DNA of 21,322 bases. Source: Hymenopellis radicata (taxonomy: Eukaryota; Basidiomycota; Agaricomycetes; Agaricales; Physalacriaceae). The notes below the pieces were generated by a model. That model saw nothing but the letters and a program-made list of their open reading frames with translations, searched no databases and was not told where the DNA came from. The stretch is taken from positions 1 through 21,322 of the forward strand of contig JADNRX010000820.1 in the NCBI GenBank assembly GCA_015501595.1, written 5' to 3'. Positions 1-10,898 of the stretch are shown one piece after another. The stretch's first letter is position 1. Each line of letters opens with the position of its first letter. A program made the position numbers and the translations under genes.

Positions 1-777
1 TATCGATTACTGTGACTGTCAGTGCAGTGTTTAGGCGAGACGTGTCCTGACGCGCCACAGCAAATACTAGAGTCACACCACGTAGTACTGCTCTCGAGGC
101 TGTTCATATCGCGTTATGAGGCCGTACACAAGTCTTGACACAAGTAGTACTCACCACTAATCGCGCCATGTTATCAAAGCTGCCGCAATTGCAAGACGTC
201 AGACCATAGACGTAGCTCCCGCCGACGGCCTTCCATTAGCTATCTCCCTGTCCTTTGAAGAAACGGCGTAGTAACAGCGTCGCAAGAAATAGAGGCCACG
301 ACAAAAATGCACCCTATAGCCTAGGGAGAGCATATACGACAGGGGAATTACAAGTGAGTCTATATCCTTGAACAAGTGAGAAAATCCTCTTGATATTGTT
401 CAGGACATGCTGGTTGAGCGACTCAAAAGACGTGGCAGAGCGAAAGGTGTTCACGGTCACGGGTTGACCTCACGTGTCTGAGTTTCCATGCTGTGGTGCT
501 AAGTCGGAATCTCGAACCAATCCTCCTCCTCAATCCCCGAAGCCGAAGCTATGCTCCATGAAACAGACCGCCTCTGGTCACCCGTCGCGTCGGTGAGAAA
601 TTGAAATCGTTGTCAAGCTTGACACTAGACTACTTTTAACTTAGATTTGTTGGCCAGGTTCCGCGTCTCAGAACTTTTCTTACAGAACGTGTCCATCCAA
701 AGAATGGCACATGTTGTCTTCTTCTCACTTCGAATGTCATAAGATACACTATACGTAGGCTTCATCAGGCTCTGGCC
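1..777. other. Left-edge stretch without a confirmed gene
   Basis: No family could be recognised here. Two weak hints of plus-strand exons exist. One is an intron-like unit with a GTGAGT donor at 354 and a TTGTTCAG acceptor at 410, followed by a short open stretch ending in TGA near 480. The other is a GTGAGA donor near 592 with a TTTTAACTTAG acceptor near 646, followed by an open stretch to a stop near 740. They may be the 3' end of a gene starting left of the window, or chance. The end of this stretch holds the 3' flank of the minus-strand hydrolase. Confidence 0.3.
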
Positions 778-1745
778 TTAATAATAGGTCAGTACCCGAG
801 AGAGCATCGCGTTGAAGGTAACAGGATCCTGCAGAAATCTAACAAAAGGTAGGTGTCGGGTTGCGTATACAGCAGTCGAGCGTACCCAAAGTGTCCCACA
901 CCTGGCAGGAGTATCAACTGTGAACATGAGATCTGTGCAACTTGTTTCAGTAAACCGCGTTCAAACTCGTGTTCACTCACCCAATCCCGAAGCGTAAAGG
1001 GTACATCGTGCCGGACCACTTCTTCCTTCTCTCCAGCTACGATAAAAATCAATGGTGCGATGGCGCTATCGCGTCTTGTCGGGATATGAGCAAATGTAGT
1101 TGCGTCCCACTGCGGCAACGTTTCGAGCATAGTTTGGATCTTGGCAGCCACCTCACCGAACCGATCTGGCGTAGGAGATAGTGCCTTATACTCCTTCGCT
1201 ACGCGCCCAAAGTACTCCCTAGCGAGCGGGCTATCCTTCCCTGCCGCCCAATCGACATTGGACGGATTGTACGTAGCCCCAAACGCAAATACGCGGTCGA
1301 CACGATCGCTGAAGCTCAAAGCGAGACTTAGACCAATGACGGCCCCGTCAGACCATCCAACGATCATCGCTTTGGGCACCGCCAAGTGATCCAGGACCTG
1401 GATAACGTCGAGCGTCATACGATCGTAAGTGAGAGGACCCGGTCCATCAAATGACCTTCCATGGCCACGCGAATCGATGGAAATAATGGAGAATTGAGAC
1501 GACAAAGCAGATATCTGATGGGCGAAGTAGTTCGAGTTCGCGAATCCGCCATGAAGGAAGACGACGGGTGGTTTATCGCCAGCGGCGGGCGACAACGCTA
1601 AGCCAGACAATCCATACCAGATATTTGTTCCATCGTCAACCTCGATGTAACCCGTCTTCGTTGCCTGGAGGTCCGGCGTAGAAGGATTGGTGAGCCATGG
1701 TAGAACATATGGCGAAGACAAGAGATCTGGGCTAGAACGGGACAT
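778..1745 (-). CDS. Alpha/beta hydrolase (serine hydrolase fold), three exons
   Basis: This encodes a small soluble alpha/beta-hydrolase, probably an esterase- or lipase-like enzyme; the substrate cannot be read from sequence. I place the exons at 1745-981, 932-886 and 838-778, which gives 873 nt and 290 residues. An HGG oxyanion-type motif lies at about residue 65, the nucleophile elbow GWSDG puts Ser at about 132, the acid is probably the Glu in GEKEEVV (about 241), and the catalytic His is in GVGHFG (about 269). Intron 1 (933-980) starts GTGAGT and has a TTTACTGA branch site; intron 2 (839-885) starts GTACGC. Splicing both gives the family-typical ending GHFGFLQDPVTFNAML. Unspliced reading gives a longer protein with an atypical tail, so splicing is preferred. 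I chose the ATG at 1745 because the extra 23 residues from the in-frame ATG at 1814 look like leader. A decayed paralogue lies at 8597-11466 on the other strand and independently supports both splice sites. Confidence 0.87.
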
Positions 1746-2024
1746 GATGGAAGGTGAATGTATAAGAGTGTTGGATTTAGGCGTGAGACCATCTGTCACT
1801 CGTGCATGAAACATTCATTACGAGACAAGCAGCACCAGGCATGTTTTCCGATGCGTTCTACCAATGGTTCACTGAGATGAATTTAGTAGATTTAACGCTT
1901 TGCCTAAACTACGCTCGTCGTATCGAACGTATTTAGAGAATGAGAGGCATACTGAAATGTTGTCCTTGAATAGAAAGGCAAGGCTGTAAGGTAAGGTATT
2001 AAAGGTCGGCACACTCTCTCGCAA

Positions 2025-3940
2025 TTAGGCTACAGCCTTCGCCGAGCGAGGCTGTAGGATACACTTGTACGGTTTCTGGTGACTACATGCCAAACATGTA
2101 AATCAATGAGGAGAAGTGAAGAAGACAGCTTCACCTTATCGTACCATCAGTATTCTCGTGTTCTGGAAGGACAGGAAGCCATTCTCAATGACCGGAGTAA
2201 CGTCAAAGACAGCAAGCGACATAGCGACGAGCATGTACACCGATGCCTCAGCGAGATGAAGACCAGGGCAAACTCGGCGACCGAATCCGAAGCATGCATG
2301 CCGAGGGTCGCGCTGAACTTCTTTGTGTGGGGTTGGTATGTGGCGCATCGGATCGAACTGCATGGGATCAGGATACACCGCGGGATCGTGAAGAATTTGC
2401 CTATCGGCCGCGTTAATCGATGAGAACGAACGAGTGAAAATTATTACCATAGGTTGGTGACGATGATGTTCCTTTCGGGACGAAGTACCCCACTGATGAC
2501 ACCGTCTTCGAGAGCTCGGTGGGGCACACCCAATGGTGCGACGTTGTGCCATCGAAGGAGCTCTGCAGGGGAGCGCGTTAGTTACGCGCCTTACACGTGA
2601 ACAGCGCGTACCTGTGATAACAGCATTCACGTAAGGTAGATGTTGACGGTCGTTGAATGTCGGGAGGCGGTCATTGCCCACGACAGTATCAATCTCAGCC
2701 TGTGCCAACTTCTGGACGGCTGGAGAAAACATTGAAAACCATATAGTCGAGGATACGCACGACTCACTGGGGTTCAGCAACATGGCCAAGAAGAACGCGT
2801 ATTGTGCTGATACAGTCGTATCGGCACCAGCTGAAAAGAATGTACGTCAAACGAAAAGTAGCACCGAGGCGAACAAGACGGACCTCCGTACATGGACGCT
2901 GCCACATGCTTGATATCATCAATATCGCTTGCCGTTAGACTTTCCATGTGCTCCATCGAAGATGAGATGTATGAACGTGGCGCAGTGCCTCCGCCTATAC
3001 ATGCAGTTAGTCATCCGGTTAAAGTTTACAACGTAGCGGCGTGCCATCATCCTGCGAGTGAAGTTGTACGGGACCTGAACCATATCATCGAATGCCTTCT
3101 TCCATTCCTTAGCCAGGATTTTTGAAACCCGCACCGGGGACCCAATCTGGCACGAAGCGCAGCAGGGGAAAGTAAAGTCGTCGTTCGCATGTTCGATCAG
3201 AGTGACGAAAGGATCTTCTCCTTCTTGCACAGTGATACCGTAAGCCAGTTTCATGATGATGGAACCGGAAGTTCTGTGTTATATGTTCATAAATCAACCA
3301 GTCAAGTCTTTGAGAAAACTTACTTTCGCAGCTGGTCGTTCAAAAGCCGTCGGCTTCGTCAAGGAACGAGTTAAGAACTTCTTCACTTCTGTCTCGAGCA
3401 TGGGAAAGAATTGCTTGAGCGCGGTAGCCGTCCCCATGATGCGAGAAAAGTGCTTTCTGAACGTGCGGAATCGGTGTCCGTAGGGCATAATGACGATAGT
3501 TTTCGAGTATCCAACGAGCTCGCCGCCCATCTCGAGTCTCGGACGGTCGGAGTAGATGGCACCTTGGCGTTCCATCTGCTGCATAACATCCGCCGAGTTG
3601 ACAATTACCAAGGGCTGACCCATGAGAGACACCGAACAGATACCACCTGACGACCATATTTCAGCATACTGAACTAAAGGCAAGGATGGTATGCAGATAC
3701 AGACCGTACTTGTGACCCCATTCAGCATAGGTCAACCAGTCCTTGCCTTCGGTGGGCATAATCGAGTATATTCTAAAAGACAGTCGTCTGTTGTGCTGTG
3801 ATTTGTGGAGCCGCCCAGACGTACCCCAATGACGGGCAAGCCCTTTGGCCCTGGTGGAAGTGGCGCACGGGAGGTCGCCTTAATAGATAGTGTACAAGGG
3901 TACTAACGAAGACAAGACAAAAGATGTAAACGAGAGGCAT
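2025..3940 (-). pseudogene. Cytochrome P450, multiply frame-broken
   Basis: This was a microsomal P450 monooxygenase of the type common in basidiomycete secondary metabolism (O-methylsterigmatocystin-oxidoreductase-like). Still visible are an N-terminal membrane anchor starting with the ATG at 3940, the proline hinge LPPGPKGLPVIG, the motif MPTEGKDWLTYAEWGHKYG, an I-helix AGADTT (about 2820), the K-helix ELLR, FDPMRH, and the haem loop FGFGRRVCPG with its Cys (about 2265-2290). The frame ends in KPYKCILQPRSAKAVA and a TAA at 2027-2025. Introns keep GT-AG ends. The frame is broken at about 3865 (between anchor and hinge), about 3338, about 3172 (also some missing residues after ANDDF), about 3119-3123 (an A run on the coding strand) and about 2180. 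So many breaks around intact motifs indicate a recent pseudogene; clustered sequencing deletions are the alternative. Confidence 0.85.
2030..2057. repeat. Perfect 9-bp inverted repeat at the P450 3' end
   Basis: CTACAGCCT at 2030-2038 and AGGCTGTAG at 2049-2057 are exact reverse complements around a 10-nt loop. It overlaps the last codons of the P450 reading frame. It could fold as a hairpin in the transcript; no function is claimed. Confidence 0.6.
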
Positions 3941-4791
3941 GTGGTGAAGAGAGAGAGAAGCAGGAGGTGGGAGGGCTGGACGCTCTCGTCAGAGTAAATA
4001 GTCGACTCTGTAATTGGAGCTGCCCTGACGCGCAATTTGAACTGCAAGCTTTGAGTTTAGCGGAGAAGCCTGTCCAATAATACGGACTCTATACCAGCCT
4101 GCTATAGCGATCCATAGTTTCCATTGAGGGCGAATCAAGGACCATTTTGACTGTCATGTAGCAGCAGGCTAGACTCGCAGAAGACGGTGATGTTCTTTTT
4201 CATCACAGAAGGAAGAAACAAAAAAGATTGACGTCCACTCTTGCCCCAAGCAGCTCCAAATTGAAAGGACGGATGTAGACAAAAGCAGAACAAGGCAGGT
4301 TCAGACTCCGACCCGGACCGACGCGTGGTGCGATCGTTTCCTTCTTCGAGCTTCCATCATCTCGACGACAGAATTGACAGGTATGAAGAAGGGATATCTT
4401 GTGGCATGTACTGTAGTTCTGACTGAGCAACAGACCTTTTTCAACATGCTGACCCATCGCTTACGCGGGCCATGCTTCCACGGCTTCAGCATCCTCAGTC
4501 TGAGTCAGTGCCTGTGAACGACGTATCCCCGGCATGCCAGTGGAGAGGCACAATCCTTAGAACTCAGAACTATTAAAACCATCAGAAAGCGAAATTTGCT
4601 GAACCGACTGTTTGGTTAATTCCCACTTCGGATTCCTTTCTTATGACAGACAATATCACACGAAGCATCGAAGCAACTCGTTGTAGACGATACGAAGATG
4701 CAGAGTTACGAATATTAACAGGCCTAAACTTCGACGAGATGCCTCTGCGCGTTCGTTTCCCAACTCTTCACCCTACTCTCAACTTTTCGCG
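3941..4791. other. Intergenic stretch between the P450 remnant and the DUF6534 gene
   Basis: The flanking genes diverge, so this about 850-bp stretch should contain both promoters. Minus-strand open frames of 63 and 84 codons (4203-4492) are basic, overlap each other and match no family I know, so I do not call them genes. Purine-rich tracts (about 3950-3970) lie just upstream of the P450 start. Nothing else was recognised. Confidence 0.4.
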
Positions 4792-6654
4792 ATGATGCCC
4801 CCAGCCACTCTCCAGAGCCCAGGCGAACAAAACCCCCTCGATAACACGTAGGTGCACCAAAAAATCCGCGTCCTTCACTGTCTGAAAGGCTTTTAGAATG
4901 GGTGTCATGCTCATCGGTGTGATCGTGAGTGCCGTTCTGTACGGGGTCTCTATCGGACAGACTTTGTACTATTATACCAGTACGTATTCGTCCTTGTTCA
5001 CGTGCATTATTCCTCACCTCCCCCACAGCATACTCCAAGGACGCTTGGTATCTTAAATTGCTAGTGTGTCCGCTTACTTCGAGCGTGACGGAACCGAGTT
5101 TATTATCGTTAATCAGGTCGCCACCACTGTCTTTTTCGACACTATTCATCTAATCTTTATAACCCAAACTAGTACGTGTCCTTTCATCTTCGTCGTGATC
5201 GCTCTGATTTCGTCGATCTAGTGTACCATTACTTGATCCTTCATTATTAGTTCGTCAGGGGTTCCAGTTCAACGTACCCGTGCTGACTGGCATCTTGTAG
5301 CGAACCCACTGCTCTGACGAAGATAGTCTGGTGGGTCTATTACTCCAACTGGAAAGACCTTGCCTGATGTTCACATACTGTAGGAGCGTTGTTATGGAGG
5401 CCCTTCCAACTGTGAGGCTGTTTCTCCAAAGGAGGTTGAACGATCGGCTGACTTTCTGTAGGGAGTCACCGGCGCGCTAGTCCAATGGTACGCCTGCCAC
5501 GCCCGTTTTCTGGGTACTGGTAACCAATCTCGCTCAGCTTCTACACCTTCCGTGTATACCACCGTGCGTTCCTTCTCCATTCGTTATGTTGCTGTCCATA
5601 ACGAAGTCATGAAGTCAGCAAGAAGAATATCATTTTGACAAGCGTCATCTTGCTTTTGGTTGTCGGAAACGCAGGTTAGTGCATCCCGGGCTCCATCCTT
5701 CCTTCGCTGAGGTTCTTTTGTTCTAGGTTGTGGGACTGGTCAGTATCGGCATCGTCTACCGTAGACATTTCTAACGCAATTGTCTTCCTCCGTAGGATGG
5801 GTCATACTCGCCATGTACAAAAAGAGCTACAGCGGACTCCTGGATATCAATGTCAGTGTTCAAAAAGCGGATGCTCCGGAACTGACGCGTTCACCAAAAG
5901 GCTCTCACTATGACGATCAATGCACTCTCAGTAGGAGCCGATGTTCTGATTTCCCTGAGCCTGTGTATCATATTCCAGACGTCGAAGACAGGCTTCCGGA
6001 GATCCGACAGCATGCTCACTAAACTTGTACGGTTTTGTCCTGCTTTCGCTGCATTTGTCATTCAAAAACCCAACAGACTATATTCTTCATGAACACCGGA
6101 CTGTAAGCTGTTTCATGCAGTGATGGTTCTGAAAGCTGATGCTATGTTCTCGCACTGCCAGAGCTACAAGGTAATTGGCATTCATTCATCGATGGCTCTC
6201 GCTCATCGTGTTACTAGTATGTGCGCCATTGGTTCGCTTGTATCAGTAAGGTGTCAAATTCAAGCAATCAAGAGTTACTAACGACTGCCAGCTCGCCGCA
6301 TCGCCGACTTCTCTCATATACGCTCTTTGGTATTTCTGTATCGGCCGTCGTGAGTAAATTCGTCCATCACGTTCGCTCCACTTCAAAGCCCAATCAGTGT
6401 ACGCCAACTCGCTCCTCGCGGCCCTCAACGCTCGTAACATCATCCGGGGACGGACGGAAGACGTCGATGAAATCTCGTTTCAAACAGTGACGTCTGTTGG
6501 CCCCATGAGCCATGTCAACTCAAATGGTCGGACGCCAAATATCTCTATCCGAATCGATACCACGCAACAATACGATGCAGAAATGGCGCTTGAGCGAAAG
6601 GAAGCCGCTTCCACGGTTGGTTTTATCGGACTCAGTAAGACGCGATGTTCATAA
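4792..6654 (+). CDS. DUF6534-type multi-pass membrane protein, 18 exons, intact
   Basis: This is an agaricomycete multi-spanning membrane protein of the DUF6534 family; its molecular role is unknown. I resolve 18 exons: 4792-4847, 4897-4979, 5029-5063, 5117-5171, 5222-5249, 5301-5330, 5384-5411, 5462-5487, 5538-5563, 5615-5674, 5727-5738, 5796-5851, 5901-6026, 6077-6102, 6162-6170, 6218-6245, 6292-6349 and 6398-6654. They sum to 999 nt, giving 332 residues and a TAA. Every intron is GT-AG and 46-59 nt long. Family hallmarks are PLDNT then MGVMLIGVIVSAVLYGVS (first membrane segment), WYLKLLV, FDTIH, VTGALVQCFY, SKKNIILT, INALSVGADVLISLSLC (start of the DUF6534 region, from about residue 166), KTGFRRSD, and the end signature YANSLLAALNARNIIRG, followed by a hydrophilic tail. 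The exons of 12 nt (5727-5738) and 9 nt (6162-6170) are microexons. A second ATG at 4795 could also start translation. A paralogue with the same exon lengths lies at the right edge on the opposite strand. Confidence 0.9.
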
Positions 6655-6834
6655 CATGTCTAGATCAAACGCTCGCCGTCCGCAGCTTAGGCGGGGGACC
6701 CACACTCTTTAACATTCTTGTACGTATTCTGCGCTTAATACCGAGCGCGCAGCTAAACGGATGTGCATAGACTTCGTACGTCCTTAATCGACGACCGTTT
6801 GTTTATGCTGCGTACTGGATTAGTTGGAATCAAG

Positions 6835-8085
6835 TTAATTTGGTGAAGACGTACCAGTCAGACCGACAGCGAAGCCGCAAGAGAAACAAGTACAGTGTAC
6901 TTCTTCGACCAAGTCCTTCAACTCTGCAATCTCCTCGTCACTTCCCTCGAAGCACAACGCGGCTGATATGAACTTCAATCGTGCACGTCGGCACTTCGCA
7001 AGCGCCATCAGATCCGCGAACTCGTACGCTCGCTCGACCGCCAAATGCACCAAACCGGGGCAGAGCGACGCATCACAAGCTAGTGCGGCAGTAATCCCGG
7101 TGTCCTCGTCGTGCATGAACCGAACGACATTCGGCAACCTCGCAAGCCAGCGTATAAACGCGTCAACATCGCTCTCCTTCAAGCTACCACGAATATCAAT
7201 GGACTGGAGGTTGACGGGAAGCCACTCCGGTTGGCTCCACTGCATGAAAACGACCTGCCAAGATCCCCACCTGGGCGCCATCTCGCAATCTACTATCATC
7301 AGGTTCTGTAAGGAGGGTAATTTCATGCTGGCGAGGAAATGCGGGGCCCAGCGCACGCGCGTGAGGTCGAGCTCGGTTACGTGGCTTAAAGTGAGAGTCG
7401 GTAGGGCATCGGTGACGGGGAGGAGGCATTGGATGGTGTCCAAACATATGCGCGCCGTGTTAGGGAGACGGGAAAGGATACCGAGTAACGCCTGCGTCGG
7501 GATGTCGTGTTGACAATAGTGACGGCCGTTGTGCTCCAGGCGCCCATGTAGATGGCTCAGCTCAAAGTCGGTGATGCTGGGAACGATGAGGCTCTGTACT
7601 TCCTTGGTGCACAGCCCGTCGGCGCTGAAGAAGCGCAATTTGGGAGGCGTGGTCTCCCAGAACGACGAGGACGCGAGCTTGGGATCGCCAGCAGCGACGT
7701 GAAGCGCGTCCAGACGCGTAAGATCGTCCCTCCGGCTTGGGTGGATCTTATACATGACGCGCATAGGTACTGCGGCGTATACCCAGTTTTCGGCCGTGGT
7801 GAGGAGAATGGTCTCCAGTTCGGTGCCATTGTTACGGCCCATATAACGGGGAATGGTAACGCAGAGAGGAGCTGCTTTAGCGCGCGCGAGCTGTCGTTTA
7901 ACGGCGGATGGTGAAACGCGGTTGAGATCAATGATTCCGAAGAGACGAGGCGTGAAGAGGATGATTTCGTTCCAGGTCTGGCAGGTAAGTCGAAGGGGAG
8001 GGAGGAATTGGATCCCCCACTTGAAGATACCAATTTCGAAGGCTCTAGCAAGGAGCTCAGATGGGAGTTCGTTGATTAACGACAT
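6835..8085 (-). CDS. F-box domain protein
   Basis: This single open frame of 416 residues begins with an F-box-like segment (about residues 2-48: INELPSELLARAFEIG, LPPLRLTCQTWNEIIL, TPRLFGIIDL). The rest is irregular leucine-rich repeat-like sequence with recurring short strands such as LPSLQNLMIVDCEMAP and LQSIDIRGS. Such proteins are numerous in agaricomycetes and are expected to act as substrate receptors of SCF ubiquitin ligases by binding Skp1; the substrate is unknown. The ATG at 8085 is right at the start of the F-box and fits the family. Near the 3' end a GTACGT donor (about 6848) and a branch-site/acceptor pair CTAAT...CCAG (about 6808-6798) could splice to an alternative C-terminus ending near 6735; the unspliced stop at 6835 is the simplest reading. 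No frame breaks were seen. A 181-codon plus-strand frame inside it is its antisense shadow. Confidence 0.85.
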   Translation of the reverse strand: MSLINELPSELLARAFEIGIFKWGIQFLPPLRLTCQTWNEIILFTPRLFGIIDLNRVSPSAVKRQLARAKAAPLCVTIPRYMGRNNGTELETILLTTAENWVYAAVPMRVMYKIHPSRRDDLTRLDALHVAAGDPKLASSSFWETTPPKLRFFSADGLCTKEVQSLIVPSITDFELSHLHGRLEHNGRHYCQHDIPTQALLGILSRLPNTARICLDTIQCLLPVTDALPTLTLSHVTELDLTRVRWAPHFLASMKLPSLQNLMIVDCEMAPRWGSWQVVFMQWSQPEWLPVNLQSIDIRGSLKESDVDAFIRWLARLPNVVRFMHDEDTGITAALACDASLCPGLVHLAVERAYEFADLMALAKCRRARLKFISAALCFEGSDEEIAELKDLVEEVHCTCFSCGFAVGLTGTSSPN

Positions 8086-8596
8086 GGCAGGAAAGTGGGA
8101 AAGTGGCTGGGGTGTGTATGAGGTATGTTGGTGTCCAGCACTGACATTTTAAAGCTCGACGACTTCTTGACAAGGGAAGGGACATGCGCCGCCGCTAGCT
8201 GTCAAATTGACATGCGTCGGAGTCAGTACGACGGAGAAAAGATCGACAGTGATCGGAGTTCCCTGACCCAGCGGTTCCGAGAGGTTGTGTGAATGCTGCT
8301 AACTTGGGACGAAATTTTGGGGTTTTCCAGAGGATTTCGACTCAGGGTTTGGCGAACATTTGGGTTTTTGAGGGGCCTTTGGTAACATTTTTTTGCGAAA
8401 ATGTTGCAACAGGTACTGCACAGAGGTAATTCTGCATTGAAATAGCTCGTACCAGTCTAGAAAAGGAAGAAAAACGGGCTACCGATTGGTGTGGCGCTCC
8501 AAAAAAAGTGTCACATGCGTCACGTGAGGTGACAAACTCGCGATTTTTGAAGGGAACCTCGGTCGCCGGCGGTCTGGGGGAGCTTCCCGGGGCCTG
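8086..8596. other. Non-coding stretch between F-box gene and hydrolase remnant
   Basis: No gene was recognised. It contains the presumed F-box promoter region, a G/T-rich run at about 8310-8395 with several GGGTTT-like steps, and an exact 8-bp inverted repeat (AACATTTT at 8384-8391, AAAATGTT at 8398-8405). Confidence 0.4.
8520..8527. promoter_or_regulatory. Palindromic E-box TCACGTGA
   Basis: TCACGTGA is a perfect palindrome containing the CACGTG core bound by basic helix-loop-helix and some bZIP factors. It lies about 435 bp upstream of the F-box start. Such sites also occur by chance, so its role is a guess. Confidence 0.2.
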
Positions 8597-9198
8597 TCAA
8601 CATATGGTACGGACTGTCTGGAATGTCATTCACTCCGGCGACGTACAGTGGCGACGAACCACCCGTCCTCTCCTCCACGGCGGATTCGCTAATTCCAACT
8701 ACTTCCCCACCAGATCTGGTCCTTGTCTGAATATCCATAGATCACCGTGGACATGGTAGATCCCCCGATGGACCAGTGCCTATCACATGGCGCTTGATGT
8801 CGTAGACTCGTAGCGGTTCTCGACCGCTTGAACGTACCTAGAATCATGCCATGACAAGTAACGGCTCCAATAGCGCCAGGTTCACCGTTAACGTTCAGTG
8901 CGCGCGATTGGACATTAATTAGGCAACGACTGGAAGATAAAGGATAAGATCATTTTCCAAGTTGGCATACAGACGAGAGAAAAACAACAGAGCAATAGCA
9001 GCGGATATCAAGTAGCGAGATGTATAGTAGCAGATGTGTGGCGAGATGTATGTACGTAGTACGACAGATACTTAGCAAGATTATAGGCCTCAAGATAGCA
9101 AAAGCAACATTCAACAATGGACGAGAGCAGGAATAACGGCAAAGCAACTCCAACGATGGTCAGCAATTATAACGAGCTCGAGACAAACTGACTAGAAT

Positions 9199-10078
9199 CT
9201 AAAATTTCTGAGGTGCCCCATAGCGCAGCGCATCTTCAGCCGCATGGCGCGCGCTTCGTGAATGCACGATATCAATACAGCGCTGCGCGAGGAGGTATGC
9301 CGGAGGAACATACTCCTTGAGCTGTTGCTCCCTTACCCTTCTCGAGGATTTCCGCTTGGACGCGGCTGGAGGTGGAGCGAGGTTCTCCTTGTCGATGACC
9401 CGTTTGGGACGGGGGTTTGTTTTCTTCACGCGATTTGTGAAGACGCGATAGTAATCGGGCGTAAGAGTCTGGAGAGGAAGAAGAGGTGCCGATGCTGAGG
9501 TTGAGAGCTTGCTGTTCTTCTTCGCTTTCTGGGCCTGTATTTTCTTAGGAGTTGGCGGAGTGTAGGTGATGATGGGTGCGGTAGAGACCTGTGGCCTAAC
9601 GACTGGTGCATGTGTTTCGGGATCCTCTGCACATACGACAGCAGGATTAACTTGTGAAGAAGCCTGAGATGGCAAGCAGTCCTCGGACTGAACGAGAGCC
9701 GTTGATGTGAGGCCTCGGCGTCTTCTGAGGCCGGAATATTTGGTGGAAGGGAGGGATGGGAGTGCGTCGCGCCCGGATTTAGGGGCGGAAGGGGTGATTC
9801 AATTGTTGGCGCTGGGCTTGCAAAAGCAGCCTTCTGCGAGAAGAAGAGCTCCGTTGGGAGATACATCGGCTCCCAAACCGAAGGCTTGAACTAGAACTAC
9901 TGTAAGCGTCGAGTCCTGATTAAAGGAGCCACCTTACGATGTAGGACTCTTCATCCTCTTTGACATGAGCATTCCTGGTCTTGGCCTTGTAAACTTCGAC
10001 AACGGCCCAAGCACTCACGAGGAGAAGGAAGAGCACCGAGGTGATGATAATGGTGTGGATGAATGCGATGACGGCCAT
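9199..10078 (-). CDS. Small membrane-anchored protein with disordered basic tail; apparent frameshift
   Basis: I do not recognise a family. Exon 1 (10078-9938) encodes an N-terminal membrane anchor (about residues 3-28, IAFIHTIIITSVLFLLLVSAW) followed by a short charged stretch. The intron (9937-9891, 47 nt) has a GTAAGG donor and a TTCTAG acceptor. Exon 2 continues FKPSVWEPMYLP, then a Pro/Ser-rich segment, then in a second frame YSGLRRRRGLTSTALVQSED and a Lys/Arg-rich tail with a compact end (LLAQRCIDIVHSRSARHAAE) and a stop at 9199. The two exon-2 frames join only if one base is added, most simply in the C run of the coding strand at 9794-9791. It is either a real one-base deletion or a sequencing error; corrected length would be about 277 residues. 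The gene lies wholly inside the DNA that splits the hydrolase remnant. Confidence 0.6.
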
Positions 10079-10898
10079 GGTGGTAGGAATGAGAGCTTGG
10101 GATTAGACTAGTTTCGCCCGTGCTGGCTTTTCGAAGTCTCTGGGTTCGCTCCTATTGGTAAGCAGAGACAGAAAGCCGTCTCAGTGAGAGCGCCGCACGG
10201 CGCGCGTTCCGACTCGCGAGTGGCCCAGAGGGCTCGTGCTAGTCAATTGAATTTGATGCGTTAGATATGCAAAGATGACATGGACAACTTACGAGCCTGA
10301 TCGTGTCGCAGGAAAGTGGATGTGAATTTCGCATACGACAAACAATTTCGGCAGTCTCTATTAGTGTACTAATAAGTCACTGAGAGAGTACTTGAAAAAA
10401 AGGAAAGACTCGGCAAAACCGTCCTTTGGTTGACATTGGAACAATCACGTTCCAAAGGAAAGCAACTAGGGATTCAACGCGTCTCCATTTCGCAGGCAAG
10501 CCAGATCGAGTTCACTCCAGAGTCCAGATGGTATGCACACGGGAGATGTGTACACAAGGCGGGCGACTTGTGAGGATCACGTCAAACATCATGGTGGTCA
10601 TGAAGAGAGTGAGTTCGAATTCCAGAAACCGCGGTAGCACGCTTTGGGAAGTGCTCATGTCATTGCTGTTACGCTCCTCTTATCATCACTCTGCGACATA
10701 GTGGTCCTCCCGTTCGCATCTCCAGAGCATATTAGACACAAGCCAGCTTTGTGTACCCCACGAAATATTTGCATCTCTTACCGCCACAAAAGACAAGGTG
10801 CGTAACGGCGCAAACGCTGCGCGGACACGATATACTAACGTCGCCTCTGTAACTATTCTACAAAGAGCAGAAAAGAGTCCGCAAGGAAGTAATGAGCT
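10079..10898. other. Upstream part of the insertion, no gene recognised
   Basis: This stretch holds the presumed promoter of the minus-strand membrane-protein gene. A plus-strand open frame of 91 codons (10426-10701) has no recognisable features. Around 10190-10205 there is a short GC-rich near-palindrome (GCGCCGCACGGCGC). A GTTCGAATTCC near 10612 resembles a tRNA B-box, but no cloverleaf can be drawn. Confidence 0.35.

Noticed and set aside
220..275. Possible third hydrolase fragment (weak likeness to the helix after the nucleophile)
   Set aside because: The likeness covers fewer than 20 residues and no flanking homology extends it.
4203..4492. Minus-strand open frames of 63 and 84 codons
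   Set aside because: They overlap in different frames, are basic and featureless, and lie in a divergent promoter region.
6968..7513. Plus-strand open frame of 181 codons
   Set aside because: It is the antisense shadow of the intact F-box gene, with no domain of its own.
9010..9065. Short direct repeat GCGAGATGTAT
   Set aside because: There are only two 11-bp copies, too few for an array and not at an element border.
10600..10625. tRNA B-box-like GTTCGAATTCC
   Set aside because: There is no A-box at the right distance and no acceptor stem or cloverleaf.
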